A stretch of 64,000 nucleotides of DNA from Caldiserica bacterium UBA4770 (GTDB lineage Bacteria > Caldisericota > Caldisericia > Caldisericales > Caldisericaceae): assembly GCA_002403335.1 (NCBI GenBank), contig DHHO01000006.1, positions 1-64,000 of the forward strand, in the 5' to 3' direction. Below the pieces are notes generated by a model. That model was not told where the DNA came from, searched no databases, and saw only the letters and a list, made by a program, of their open reading frames with translations. The translations under genes and the position numbers were made by a program. Positions 1 through 9,717 of the stretch are shown here, in pieces; the first letter of the stretch is position 1; the number at the start of each line of letters is the position of its first letter.

Positions 1-1494
1 CCCACAGGAAAGTATGAAATAATTATTGAGGAGTGCGAAGTGTTCTCCCCTGCAGAAGACCTTCCATTTAACCCTTTTTCTCAGCAGGAGGTTGATGAAG
101 TCACAAGACTTAGATATCGTTATCTTGATCTCAGGCGGCCTGAAGCAAGAGGTATATTTGAATTAAGATCAAAGATAACCCATAGCGTAAGAAACTTTCT
201 TATTTCAAAAGACTTCATAGAGGTAGAAACGCCAATCCTTACGAAGAGCACCCCTGAAGGAGCAAGAGACTTTCTTGTTCCTTCCAGGGTAAATAAGGGT
301 AAATTCTATGCTCTCCCTCAATCACCTCAACTTTTTAAACAAATACTTATGATGAGTGGATTTGAAAGATATTTTCAGATTGCTCGCTGCTTTAGAGACG
401 AAGACCTTCGGCAGGATAGGCAACCTGAATTTACCCAGATTGATATAGAGATGTCTTTTATAGAAAGAGATGATATCCTTCGCATGATGGAAGAGATGTA
501 TAAATTTGTATTCAAAGAAAATATGGGTATTGATATAGAAACTCCCTTTCCAAGATTGCAATACCATGATGCAAAAATGAGATACGGTACAGATAAGCCA
601 GATACAAGGTTTGATATGGAGATTGTCGACCTTACGGATGATTTCAAAGACACAAAGATTCAGATTATCAGAAAAGGAATCGAAGAAGAAAAACGTGTAC
701 TTTCGCTGTTTCTTGAAAATGGGGTTTATTTAACAAGAAAAGAAATTGAGGAGATTGAAAGAGAGATAAAAGAAATCGGGCTCAGTGGTTTTATAGAATT
801 CAGGGTAAAGGACAGAGAACTTGTCTCTCCTCATTCAAAATTCCTGACTGATAAGGAAAAAGATATGTTACTCAATAGAAGCAAAAATGGGGATATGATA
901 ATGATATTTGTGGTTGATAAGAAAATAGGATATGACCTCGTTGGAAGAGTAAGATTATACCTCAGGGATAGATTTCACCTTGTTAGGAAAGATCTATGGA
1001 ACTTCCTATGGATTGTTGATTTTCCTTTCTTTGCTTACAACGAAGAGGAAAAAAGGTACGAGGCAGAGCACCATCCCTTTACAATGCCAAAGTTGGAGGA
1101 CCTCGATAGACTTGAAAGTGACCCTGAAAGTGTAAAGGCAATTGCATATGACCTCGTGCTCAACGGAAATGAGCTTGGTGGGGGAAGCGTAAGAATCTCT
1201 AACCCTGAAATTCAGAGAAGGGTATTCAGAGCAATCGGCCTTACAGATGAAGAAGCTGAGGAAAAGTTCGGCTTTCTATTAAAAGCATTGAGGTCTGGAG
1301 CACCTCCTCATGGTGGAATTGCATTTGGGATGGACAGACTCATATGGCTCTTAAGTAACGCAGGGAGTCTCAGAGATGTCATTGCATTTCCCAAGACAAC
1401 GTCTGCTGTTTGTCCCCTTACCAATGCACCTGATAAAGTTTCTAAGAGACAAATTGAAGAACTTGGAATAGAGATTAAAGCCCAGAACTTATAG
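1..1494 (+). CDS. aspS: Aspartyl-tRNA synthetase, 5'-truncated by window edge
   Basis: Charges tRNA-Asp (or tRNA-Asn as well, if non-discriminating) with aspartate in the cytoplasm. The frame is open from base 1 and its first codons read like the end of the N-terminal OB fold, so the gene enters from upstream. Compared with bacterial AspRS of about 590 residues, roughly 90-100 residues are missing. Seen are RYRYLDLRR, the class II motif 2 FRDED (nt 391-405), a GAD-type insertion in the middle, and motif 3 GGIAFGMDRL near nt 1312. The apparent GTG start at nt 40 is internal. The gene converges on tgt with only 32 bp between the stops. Confidence 0.96.
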   Translation, partial: PTGKYEIIIEECEVFSPAEDLPFNPFSQQEVDEVTRLRYRYLDLRRPEARGIFELRSKITHSVRNFLISKDFIEVETPILTKSTPEGARDFLVPSRVNKGKFYALPQSPQLFKQILMMSGFERYFQIARCFRDEDLRQDRQPEFTQIDIEMSFIERDDILRMMEEMYKFVFKENMGIDIETPFPRLQYHDAKMRYGTDKPDTRFDMEIVDLTDDFKDTKIQIIRKGIEEEKRVLSLFLENGVYLTRKEIEEIEREIKEIGLSGFIEFRVKDRELVSPHSKFLTDKEKDMLLNRSKNGDMIMIFVVDKKIGYDLVGRVRLYLRDRFHLVRKDLWNFLWIVDFPFFAYNEEEKRYEAEHHPFTMPKLEDLDRLESDPESVKAIAYDLVLNGNELGGGSVRISNPEIQRRVFRAIGLTDEEAEEKFGFLLKALRSGAPPHGGIAFGMDRLIWLLSNAGSLRDVIAFPKTTSAVCPLTNAPDKVSKRQIEELGIEIKAQNL

Positions 1495-1526
1495 TTTCTA
1501 CAATTTCGAAGTGAGAATTATACTTA

Positions 1527-2654
1527 TTATTCTTCTTTATTATCCGCTACATGATACGTTGCTGTGAAATTATTATAGAATTCATCAAAGGTTCCCTCTT
1601 CTATGGAACTTCTTATGTCAATGATAAGCCTTTGAAGGAAACGAAGATTATGAATTGTGGCAAGGCGGCCAGCAAGATGTTCTTTTGCCTTGAAAAGATG
1701 ATTGAGGTATGCCTTTGTATAATTTCTGCAGGTGTAACAATCACACTCATCCTCTACAGGGGTAAAATCCTCCCTGTAGATTCCTTTTGTTATCTTAATC
1801 GTCCCATTTTTCGTAAATAACGACCTGTTTCTTGCAATCCTTGTTGGAAGAACACAATCAAACATATCAATACCTGTTTTTACATATTCAACGATACTAA
1901 GGGGATCTCCAACTCCCATCAGATATCTTGGTTTATCAGAAGGAAGAAGCGAAACGGTATAATCAACAAATTCCTTTGTAAGTGCTTTTTCTTCCCCAAT
2001 ACTCAGGCCTCCCAAGGTTATCCCCTGAAAGCCCAGGGAGAGAATTCTCTCCACTGCCTTTTTCCTTAAGTCCTTGTAGAAGCCTCCCTGAATAACCCCA
2101 AACATAATTTGGTCTTCTCTTTTCTTAGCCCTTAAACTTCTTTCTGCCCAATCCAGGGTCACATCAAGTTCTCTATTTGTTTCCTCCCAGTGAGACGGAT
2201 ATATACCACATATATCCAGAGGAATAATAATATCTGCACCTATTTTTTCCTGTGTCTCAACAACACTTTCAGGAGTAAAGAAATGGAGGGAACCATCGAT
2301 AAATGAGCGGAACTCAATCCCTTCCTTTATAACTTTTCTCAATTCTTTAAGTGACATAATCTGAAACCCTCCGCTATCCGTAAGAACTGCTCCATTCCAG
2401 TGCATAAATCTGTGAATCCCTCCAGCCTTCTGAATCACATCTGCCCCTGGCTGAAGATAAAGATGATATGTATTTGCAAGGATAATTTTAAATCCAATTT
2501 CTTCTAATTCTTCCGGTGTGAGTGTTTTAACTGTTGCTTGGGTGCCGACAGGCATAAAGATGGGTGTTTCAATTATCCCATGGGTGGTTTTAAAAGTAGT
2601 AATCCGTGCTCCGCAATGCTTACTTGTTTTAATAACCTTAAAACTTATATCCAT
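1527..2654 (-). CDS. tgt: Queuine/preQ1 tRNA-ribosyltransferase
   Basis: Exchanges guanine-34 of GUN-anticodon tRNAs for the queuosine precursor preQ1. The 375-residue protein has the usual length. It carries the substrate-binding DSGGFQ (D93), the nucleophile region FDCVLPTR, the GGLSIGE loop and a zinc site C304-x-C306-xx-C309 with H335 at the family's spacing. It lies 5 bp downstream of queA, which encodes the next enzyme of queuosine synthesis, so the two steps are co-transcribed. It is the last gene of the long leftward series. Confidence 0.97.
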   Translation of the reverse strand: MDISFKVIKTSKHCGARITTFKTTHGIIETPIFMPVGTQATVKTLTPEELEEIGFKIILANTYHLYLQPGADVIQKAGGIHRFMHWNGAVLTDSGGFQIMSLKELRKVIKEGIEFRSFIDGSLHFFTPESVVETQEKIGADIIIPLDICGIYPSHWEETNRELDVTLDWAERSLRAKKREDQIMFGVIQGGFYKDLRKKAVERILSLGFQGITLGGLSIGEEKALTKEFVDYTVSLLPSDKPRYLMGVGDPLSIVEYVKTGIDMFDCVLPTRIARNRSLFTKNGTIKITKGIYREDFTPVEDECDCYTCRNYTKAYLNHLFKAKEHLAGRLATIHNLRFLQRLIIDIRSSIEEGTFDEFYNNFTATYHVADNKEE

Positions 2655-2659
2655 TATTA

Positions 2660-3691
2660 TTAAAGGATGAGCATTGCATCCCCGAAACTGAAAAATCTGT
2701 ACTTTTCTTTAATCGCCGTTTCATAAGCAGAAAGAATAAAATCCTTTCCTGCAAAGGCCATAACAAGGGCAAGAAGAGTGGTACGAGGAAAGTGAAAATT
2801 TGTAATCATTGCATCCACAATCTTAAACCTATATCCGGGTTTAATAAAAAGTTGAGTTCTGCCATGCATCGACTTAAGAACTCCATCCCTTGTTGAAGCA
2901 GTTTCCAGTGATCTTACGACAGTTGTTCCGCAGGCAAATAATCGGCCTCCTTTTGCCTTTGCCTCATTAATCCGCTGAGCAGTCTCTTCACTTATCACGA
3001 ATTCCTCTTCATGCATTTTATGTCTGTCTATATTCTCTTCTGTCACGGGTTGAAAGGTATCAAGCCCCACATGAAGGGTGACATAGTCAACTAATACACC
3101 TTTAGTTCTTAACCTATTAAGAAGTCCTTTTGTAAAATGCAGGCCTGCAGTTGGGGAAGCAACAGACCCGAGGACCCTGGCATAGACTGTCTGGTATTCC
3201 TGCTCATTATCAATCTTCCCTTTGATATAAGGAGGTGTTGGTAGCTCTCCGTAAATTCTCAAAACCTCCTCCATAGGAAGTCCGCAAGTTTTAAAAGATA
3301 CAAGGTTTTCTCCATTATCCATTTTCTTAACAACCTCTACACAAACAGGCGGGACATCTGAAACGAGAATTATATCCCCCTCGTGTGCCCTTTTATAGGG
3401 AGAAAGAAGAGCAAGCCAATTGCTGTCATTTATTTCCTTCAAAAGAAATATCTCCCTTTTGCCTCCTGTTTTCTTATTTTTCCCTACAATCCTTCCTTTG
3501 AGTACCTTTGAATCATTTAGAACAAGTATATCTCCTGCCTTTAAAAATTCTTCGATCATATTAAATTTTTTATGGTAGATACAGTGCGTGGTTCTATTAA
3601 GAACCATGAGCCTTGCATGGTCTCTGGGATACACAGGATGCTGGGCTATAAGTTCCTTGGGGAGATCAAAATTAAGTTCTTCTACATTCAT
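2660..3691 (-). CDS. queA: S-adenosylmethionine:tRNA ribosyltransferase-isomerase
   Basis: Transfers and isomerises the ribosyl group of SAM onto preQ1-modified tRNA, giving epoxyqueuosine. The 343 residues match the family over its whole length: start region DLPKELIAQHP, then YPRDHARLMV, the central TPPYIKG, and the C-terminal GRTQLFIKPGY and NFHFPRTTLLALV. Its start overlaps the CvpA-like gene's stop by 4 bp and tgt follows directly. I saw no queG/queH in the window. Confidence 0.97.
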   Translation of the reverse strand: MNVEELNFDLPKELIAQHPVYPRDHARLMVLNRTTHCIYHKKFNMIEEFLKAGDILVLNDSKVLKGRIVGKNKKTGGKREIFLLKEINDSNWLALLSPYKRAHEGDIILVSDVPPVCVEVVKKMDNGENLVSFKTCGLPMEEVLRIYGELPTPPYIKGKIDNEQEYQTVYARVLGSVASPTAGLHFTKGLLNRLRTKGVLVDYVTLHVGLDTFQPVTEENIDRHKMHEEEFVISEETAQRINEAKAKGGRLFACGTTVVRSLETASTRDGVLKSMHGRTQLFIKPGYRFKIVDAMITNFHFPRTTLLALVMAFAGKDFILSAYETAIKEKYRFFSFGDAMLIL

Positions 3692-4398
3692 CTTCCTGTG
3701 CGAGAAAGAATATCTGCAATCTCTACCTTTACAAATGGCAACATTTTGCTCATGTTGTTATAAAAACTCGAATTCTTTACACTCATAATAAAACTACTCT
3801 CAGAAAAATTTAAAAAGCCACCAATGCTTACAAGAACTTCAATGACAATCAAAATAATAATGCAACTTATAAGGACTTTAAAAACTCCACCAAAGAGAAC
3901 ATCGACCCATCTAAGGAAAGGCATAAATTTAATAACTTTATGCAAAATAATACCAATAAGTCTGATTAAAATAAATGTAATGACAAATATGATAAGAAAT
4001 GAAATTCCATTAAGTATCCATCTTGATACGCTACTTACTATTGCCCCCTGTACATTTTGGAAAGAAAAGGAGAAGTCTTTCACAATAAAATCTTCGAGAA
4101 AGGAAGGCAGAGGTAACTCAGCTAATGCTTGCTTTAGGTTCTCGATTGATGCGGAGAGATTTGCAATAGACTCAGGTACTTTTAAAAATGGGGAGATCGT
4201 ATTTGAAATCCAAGTTGATATCCCTGTATGCTCCGTAAGAAACGAGGCAAAGTTAAGAAAGAGCGACCTCGAAATAAACCAACCACCGATCAGACTCAGA
4301 ATATTAAATACAAAAGATACTGCTCCTATCCTTATTCCACTAAAAAAATCTATTACAAGAATGATAAGTATTATGATATCAATATAATTTGGTTTCAT
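3688..4398 (-). CDS. CvpA-family membrane protein
   Basis: A 236-residue integral membrane protein. The N-terminal segment starting MKPNYIDIIILIILVID, followed by a GxxxG-type FFSGIRIG region, is typical of CvpA/colicin V production proteins. Further hydrophobic segments lie around residues 30-50, 125-150 and 165-190, separated by an amphipathic stretch predicted to be outside the membrane. The biochemical role of the family is unclear; it has been linked to envelope stress and periplasmic proteolysis. The gene sits between hflX (54 bp gap) and queA (4 bp overlap). Assignment rests on topology and the N-terminal pattern. Confidence 0.75.
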   Translation of the reverse strand: MKPNYIDIIILIILVIDFFSGIRIGAVSFVFNILSLIGGWFISRSLFLNFASFLTEHTGISTWISNTISPFLKVPESIANLSASIENLKQALAELPLPSFLEDFIVKDFSFSFQNVQGAIVSSVSRWILNGISFLIIFVITFILIRLIGIILHKVIKFMPFLRWVDVLFGGVFKVLISCIIILIVIEVLVSIGGFLNFSESSFIMSVKNSSFYNNMSKMLPFVKVEIADILSRTGR

Positions 4399-4452
4399 AG
4401 TTAAATTCTATTTATTTATGAATTTTTTGAAAACAAAATGAAGATTTTTAAA

Positions 4453-5706
4453 TTAGGTTGTAGTAATGAAATATCTTTTGAATTTATTAACGTTCTCAAA
4501 AAAGCCTTCAACGGTAAGAAACGTACCATCTTGTAAGTCCTTCCTTGAAAGAACCCTTGTGCCCTCAAAAATATCTGAAATAGAGCCCATTTCACTAACC
4601 GGAATAAAAAGTTTCGCTCTCACAAATGCTTTTTCTATCATACTTTTAATTGCTTCTTTCAAGGTCTCCATACCCTCTCCACTCAGTGCAGATATAAAAA
4701 AAGCATTCTCAAACCTATACTTTAAAGATTCCATCTGAGTCCTATCTATCTTATCAATCTTGTTAAACACAATAAGCTCAGGAATAGCTTCCCCCCCGAG
4801 CTCTTTTATTGTGTCCTCAACAATTCTCATCTTTTCTTCAAAGTCTTTTTCGGATATATCCACGACCAATAAGATGAGCCACGAATCAAGGATCTCCTCA
4901 AGTGTTGAGTGAAATGCATATATGAGAGCAGGAGGTAAATCCCTGATAAAACCAATCGTATCAATAAACAAAACTTTCTCCCCATTGCCTACATCACCCT
5001 CTCTAACGAGAGTATCGAGAGTTGCAAAGAGCATATCCTCCACATGGGCGTTAGCATCGGTAAGCCGATTAAGAAGTGTTGACTTGCCACTATTTGTATA
5101 GCCAACTATTGAAACAATAGGAATATTGCTTTTTCTTCTCTTCTTCCTTCTTTCTTCTCTTCCTTTTTTTATGGTTTTGATCTTTTCTTCAAGAACCCCA
5201 ATTCTTGCTTCTATGTAACGCCGCTTGAGCTCCGTCTTTCTTTCCCCCGGGCCTTTGAGCCCCAGAAGAGACGCAGTCTGTTGATCAAGATACATATTAC
5301 TATGAACAATCTCAGGAAGCCTCATTCTAAGATCTGATAGCTCAACCTGCAGTTTTCCTTCAGCACTTTTCGCTCTCATAGAGAAAATCATAAGAATAAG
5401 GTGTGGTCTATCGATACAGGGAATTTCAATGACTCTGGAAAGATTTCTCAACTGAAGGAATGTAAGCTTTGCATCGATAAATATGTAATTTGCTTCTGTA
5501 AGCTTTGCAATTTCGCGCAGCTCCTCCACTTTACCCTTACCAAGATAAAAAGAATAATTGATATTCTTTACAAATTGTGTCGTTTCTGCAACAATATTAA
5601 TATTAAGGGTCTCCACGAGGAGTCTGAATTCCTCAAAGTACTCTTCCCTTACCTCTTTTTTATGAGGATCAAGTACTTCAACTATAACTGCTTTTTGTTG
5701 TTGCAT
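4453..5706 (-). CDS. hflX: Ribosome-associated GTPase HflX
   Basis: GTPase that splits or rescues stalled 70S ribosomes under stress. The 417-residue protein has the HflX N-terminal domain (KGKVEELREIA, RMRLPEI), a basic helical linker near residues 160-193 rich in K/R/E, then the G domain with G1 GYTNSGKS (202-209), switch region ATLDTL, G3 DTIGF and G4 NKID. It ends in a short C-terminal domain. The gene starts 3 bp after the holin-like gene's stop, inside the same leftward series. Confidence 0.95.
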   Translation of the reverse strand: MQQQKAVIVEVLDPHKKEVREEYFEEFRLLVETLNINIVAETTQFVKNINYSFYLGKGKVEELREIAKLTEANYIFIDAKLTFLQLRNLSRVIEIPCIDRPHLILMIFSMRAKSAEGKLQVELSDLRMRLPEIVHSNMYLDQQTASLLGLKGPGERKTELKRRYIEARIGVLEEKIKTIKKGREERRKKRRKSNIPIVSIVGYTNSGKSTLLNRLTDANAHVEDMLFATLDTLVREGDVGNGEKVLFIDTIGFIRDLPPALIYAFHSTLEEILDSWLILLVVDISEKDFEEKMRIVEDTIKELGGEAIPELIVFNKIDKIDRTQMESLKYRFENAFFISALSGEGMETLKEAIKSMIEKAFVRAKLFIPVSEMGSISDIFEGTRVLSRKDLQDGTFLTVEGFFENVNKFKRYFITTT

Positions 5707-5709
5707 TAA

Positions 5710-6063
5710 TTATCTTCTCTGCGGGTAAAATATAAGAGAAATTATGTAGCTTACAATAGATAAGAGCAGTGCTCCCAACAAGGCAGTAGAAAAAGAGGAA
5801 ATGCTAAAGCCGGGCACAAGAAGATCAACAATCTCAAGAAGAACTGCATTTATAACAAACATAAATATTCCCAGTGTTAAGAACAACATGGGGATGGAAA
5901 AGAACACGAGAACAGGCCTTATAATTGCATTTATTATGCCAAAGACTATTGCGGTAAGAACAAGGCTTAAAAAACTGTTAAACTTAATTCCAGGAATGAT
6001 CCTACTGATAATGAAAAAAGAAAGGACATTAATCAACAACGAAATCCAGATACTCTTTTTCAT
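5710..6063 (-). CDS. Phage-holin-4-like / YvlD-family small membrane protein
   Basis: 117 residues made almost wholly of four hydrophobic helices (about 5-20, 28-50, 55-80, 90-110), with the family signature FGIINAIIRPVLVF near residue 41. YvlD-like proteins are widespread in chromosomes and their role is unknown; the holin name is historical. The ATG overlaps the uvrC TGA (ATGA), with a GGAGG ribosome site inside the uvrC end, so its frame is real. This shows that the uvrC 3' end is a true stop. Confidence 0.8.
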   Translation of the reverse strand: MKKSIWISLLINVLSFFIISRIIPGIKFNSFLSLVLTAIVFGIINAIIRPVLVFFSIPMLFLTLGIFMFVINAVLLEIVDLLVPGFSISSFSTALLGALLLSIVSYIISLIFYPQRR

Positions 6064-7703
6064 TGTTTGCCTCCTACAATCCTTTTAAGATGTAACTTTT
6101 CAAAATAACTCTTTGCAAATCTATGGGATTCGTCTCTTACTCTTTGAACTAATTGAAGAACGGGGGAATCTTCCTTGAGCCTCAAGAAGTCTTTTCTTCC
6201 CTCTACAAAAATTAACTCTTCCTTCTTTGCAATAGAAATAACATCCACTAAGATATTATAAAATTTTTTAATCTTTAAAGCAACTTCAAGTTGTCCCTTG
6301 CCTCCATCTATAAGGATTAGGTTTGGAAATGCGCTTGAGAACCCTTCTCCTTCACTAAAACGTCGCGTAAGGACTTCCTCAAGCATTGCAAAATCGTCGG
6401 GTCCCTTGGTATATTTAATCTTAAAATGTCTATATTCTTTTCTATCAGGTTTTCCATTTGTAAAAACTACCATTGAACCCACTGAATCTGTTCCAGATAT
6501 ATTTGATATATCATAACCCTCTATCCTTACTGGAAGTTGTGATAATCCCAGAGTTTTTTGGACCTCTTCCAGTAACTTTTTTTCCTTTAATTCTATGTGT
6601 CTTTCTATGTAATTCTTTAAATGAGCTGTTGCATTTTCTCTGGCAAGAGAAAGAACCTCTTTCTGTACTTTGCCTTTCGCCTTAATGATTTTTACAACCC
6701 TGTTGTTACTGTCGGTTAAAAAATTTTCAAGTGCTTTTCTATTAACAGAGACATCGCTTACATAAACCTTCCCGCTCTGAGCATGGAAAGGATAAAGAAA
6801 AAGAAACTTTTCTAATAACTCTTTTTTAGTTATTTCCCCGGGTATCTCCATCACAAAAGGATATGTAGAAACAACTCTGCCGTTTCTTACAGATACCCGC
6901 ACAATACACGAATAAGGAGATTCTACCTCTACAGCAATAGCATCAAATGAAATATTTTTGTTTGTTACAACCCTCTGTTTCTCCAGAATAGAAAGTATCC
7001 CATTGAGCTCATCCCTGTAAATAATGGCTCTCTCGAAATCAAGGTTATTTTTTGCATTTTCCATCTCTCTTCTGAGTTTTTCAACCACAGATGCTCCCTC
7101 TCCCTTCAGAAACAACTTAAGAGCATTTACCATCTTCATATAATCTTTCTGAGAAATTTTATGTTCACAGGGAGCGGAACAGAGTCCTATGTGATATAGA
7201 AGGCAGGGAGTGATTTCTTTCTCAGCTGAAATCTTAATATTACAACTTCTTATTGGAAATATCTTTCTTATTGCCTTGACTGTACTATCAACTGCACTCC
7301 CATGTGGGAAAGGACCGAAATATTCTCCCTTCTCTCCCCTTACTCTATAAACTTTCAAGATTCTTGGGTATTTTTCATCGGTTATCTTAATATAGGGATA
7401 ATTTTCATCGTCAACAAGCCTTACATTAAAAGGAGGCCAATGCTTTTTAATCAAATTGTTTTCAAGGAGCATGGCCTCCTCGTCAGAGCTTGTAATGACA
7501 AATTCAACTTCTTTTATTCTCTCCGAGAGTGCTCGTGTTTTAGGATCTCTCGGACGTGTATAAGAAACAACCCTTTTCCTTAAAGACTTTGCCTTGCCCA
7601 CATAAAGTACCTTCTCATCCTTGTCCTTCATAATATATACACCAGAGGAAAGTGGAAGATACTTTAAATCCTCGGGAAAGGAAAGGCTATTTTGCATACT
7701 CAA
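6060..7703 (-). CDS. uvrC: Excinuclease ABC subunit C, short form lacking the C-terminal HhH
   Basis: Makes the dual incisions of nucleotide excision repair together with UvrAB. Seen in order: GIY-YIG nuclease (SGVYIMKD, LYVGKAKSLRKR), a Cys cluster (CLLYHIGLCSAPC), the UVR UvrB-contact helices (about 195-235), and the RNase H-like 5' nuclease with YDISN, LIDGGKGQ and RDESHRFA. The protein ends at 547 residues, only some 20 residues after RDESHRFA. The usual tandem helix-hairpin-helix is therefore absent, and the next DNA encodes another protein. Its start lies within the last 17 bp of rny. Confidence 0.95.
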   Translation of the reverse strand: MSMQNSLSFPEDLKYLPLSSGVYIMKDKDEKVLYVGKAKSLRKRVVSYTRPRDPKTRALSERIKEVEFVITSSDEEAMLLENNLIKKHWPPFNVRLVDDENYPYIKITDEKYPRILKVYRVRGEKGEYFGPFPHGSAVDSTVKAIRKIFPIRSCNIKISAEKEITPCLLYHIGLCSAPCEHKISQKDYMKMVNALKLFLKGEGASVVEKLRREMENAKNNLDFERAIIYRDELNGILSILEKQRVVTNKNISFDAIAVEVESPYSCIVRVSVRNGRVVSTYPFVMEIPGEITKKELLEKFLFLYPFHAQSGKVYVSDVSVNRKALENFLTDSNNRVVKIIKAKGKVQKEVLSLARENATAHLKNYIERHIELKEKKLLEEVQKTLGLSQLPVRIEGYDISNISGTDSVGSMVVFTNGKPDRKEYRHFKIKYTKGPDDFAMLEEVLTRRFSEGEGFSSAFPNLILIDGGKGQLEVALKIKKFYNILVDVISIAKKEELIFVEGRKDFLRLKEDSPVLQLVQRVRDESHRFAKSYFEKLHLKRIVGGKQ

Positions 7704-9243
7704 TATATCTTGTCTCTCTTACAACAGTAACCTTGATTACTCCCGGATAGATGACTTCTTCCTCAATTTTTTTTGCAATATCATGCGAAATCTTCAAGGC
7801 ATCATCCTCGTTAATTTCCTCCGGGTTAACAATAATTCTTATTTCTCTTCCTGCCTGAACAACGAATGCCTTTTTCACTCCAGGAACAGACGAAGCAATT
7901 TTCTCAAGATCCTCCATACGCTTTATATAGGTTTCGAGGTTCTCCCTTCTCGAACCAGGTCTTGTAGCGGAAAGAGTATCAGAGACCTGAATAATCACAT
8001 CTATAACATTCTCAGGCTTTATATCATTATGGTGAGCAGCAACGGCATGGACGATAACATCATTCTCACCGTACCTTCTGAGAATGTCACTTCCTACAAT
8101 TGCGTGTGGACCTTCAACTTCGGAGGACATAACCTTTCCAATATCATGCAATAATCCTGCTCTCTTTGCAAAAGCAACATTCTCATTAAGTTCTGAAGCA
8201 ATAATACCTGCAATAGTGGCAGTCTCCAGAGAATGCTGAAGCAGATTTTGGCCATAACTTGTTCTGAATTTCATTTCTCCTATCAATCTCTTGAGCTCTA
8301 CTGGGAACCCATAAATAGAGATGCTCATCAAAGCATCATCTGCTTCTTTCATAATAATCTGCTCTACTTCTTTCTCTGCTTCCTGTACAAACTCCTCAAT
8401 CTTTGCAGGATGAATTCTACCATCTATTATAAGCTTTTCGAGAGCTCTTTTTGCAATCTCTCTCCTTACTGGATCAAAACAGGAAAGTGTAACTGCCTCA
8501 GGTGTATCGTCTATAAGAATCTCTACGCCCGTCAATGTCTCAAATGTTCTTATATTCCTCCCTTCTCTTCCTATAATCCTTCCCTTAAGTTCATCTGAAG
8601 GAAGTGGTACCACAGAAACCGTTGTCTCAGAAACATAATCTATTGCACAATTCTCCATTGCGTTTGAAAGTATAACTTTCGCCTTCTCCTCTGCTCTCTC
8701 TTTAGCTTCTTCCTCCATCTGTACAATTCTTTTTGCCAGTTCTTTCTCCATTTCTGCCTCTGCTCTCTTCAAAACAATATCTCTGGCCTGTTCCATGCTT
8801 AAAGCTGCGATACGATAAAGCTCAGCTTCAATCTGCTTCTGCTTCTGGGAGAGGTTCTCCTTAGCCCTTGCAATCTCTCCTTCTCTATCAACCAGCTCTT
8901 TTTCTCTCTTGTCTAAACCTGACATTCTTTTATCAAGGAAATCTTCCTTTTTTAAAAGTCTTGTCTCAAGCTCCTGCAATTCTCTCTGTCTTCCTCTGAA
9001 GTGGGACTCAAGCTCTGCAGTTTTCTTTTCCAACTCCTCTTTTAACTGTATTCTTTGCTCAACTTTTTCTGCCTGAATTTCTTTTTCCGCTTCTTGTTTT
9101 CTATTTTTTATATATTCTTCAAGAGAGCCAAGCTTCGTTTTATAGAGATAATGTTGCAGAACAATTCCCATTATTAAGCCTATCGCAAACATAACAATGG
9201 TAATAATAACATACATTAAGTATGGTACTTCTTCAGCAAACAA
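7687..9243 (-). CDS. rny: Ribonuclease Y
   Basis: Membrane-tethered endoribonuclease that starts mRNA decay in many Gram-positive and deep-branching bacteria. The protein has an N-terminal membrane helix (about residues 10-33), a long charged coiled coil (about 45-195), a KH domain (GRIIGREGRNIRTFE) and an HD domain with LLHDIGK. A GTG codon at 9252 would touch the AGGAGG ribosome site directly, so I prefer the TTG at 9243, 8 nt from it (518 residues). The family's usual length is about 515-520. Confidence 0.94.
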   Translation of the reverse strand: MFAEEVPYLMYVIITIVMFAIGLIMGIVLQHYLYKTKLGSLEEYIKNRKQEAEKEIQAEKVEQRIQLKEELEKKTAELESHFRGRQRELQELETRLLKKEDFLDKRMSGLDKREKELVDREGEIARAKENLSQKQKQIEAELYRIAALSMEQARDIVLKRAEAEMEKELAKRIVQMEEEAKERAEEKAKVILSNAMENCAIDYVSETTVSVVPLPSDELKGRIIGREGRNIRTFETLTGVEILIDDTPEAVTLSCFDPVRREIAKRALEKLIIDGRIHPAKIEEFVQEAEKEVEQIIMKEADDALMSISIYGFPVELKRLIGEMKFRTSYGQNLLQHSLETATIAGIIASELNENVAFAKRAGLLHDIGKVMSSEVEGPHAIVGSDILRRYGENDVIVHAVAAHHNDIKPENVIDVIIQVSDTLSATRPGSRRENLETYIKRMEDLEKIASSVPGVKKAFVVQAGREIRIIVNPEEINEDDALKISHDIAKKIEEEVIYPGVIKVTVVRETRYIEYAK

Positions 9244-9258
9244 GTTCCTCACCTCCTG

Positions 9259-9717
9259 TTAGGTTTCTCTACTGGCGAGGACTTCCTGAACGATATGTGG
9301 TCTAAACCCTCTATTGATTAAATAAGGATAAATCTTTTCTTTTGATTTTTTATCTAAAAGCTTCATTATATTTTCCTTCTCCTTCTCGACAGTGTAATTT
9401 CTATTTAGGATATCCATAAAAGAGGACTTTTTCAGCCCCCTGTCCAGAAGTTCTGACTCAACCTTAAAATATCCATACATTTTTGAGAATGCATATTTTT
9501 CAATCAATTTCTCTGCATATCGTTCATCAGAAAGAAGTCCTTTGCCTTCAAGCTCTTTTATAACTTCTTCTATACTGCTCTTCCCAAACTTTTTGAGAAG
9601 TTTTCTCTTCAATTCGAACTCAGAATAATCCTTCTTAGAGAGCAAAAGAAGGGAATAATTCAAAATTTCTTCTTTACTTTTCCTGTTTTGTCTCCTGCCC
9701 TTTGAAGAACTTTTCAT
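9259..9717 (-). CDS. recX: RecX regulatory protein
   Basis: Small helical protein that binds RecA filaments and modulates recombinase activity. About 152 residues contain the RecX repeat pattern: NYSLLLLSKKDYSEFELKRK, then LEGKGLLSDERYAEKLIE and GFRPHIVQEVL at the end. The frame also has a TTG at 9720, one codon before the ATG used here. The 5' end overlaps the 3' end of recA by about 45 bp, so translation is probably coupled. The recA-recX order is a common arrangement. Confidence 0.9.
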   Translation of the reverse strand: MKSSSKGRRQNRKSKEEILNYSLLLLSKKDYSEFELKRKLLKKFGKSSIEEVIKELEGKGLLSDERYAEKLIEKYAFSKMYGYFKVESELLDRGLKKSSFMDILNRNYTVEKEKENIMKLLDKKSKEKIYPYLINRGFRPHIVQEVLASRET

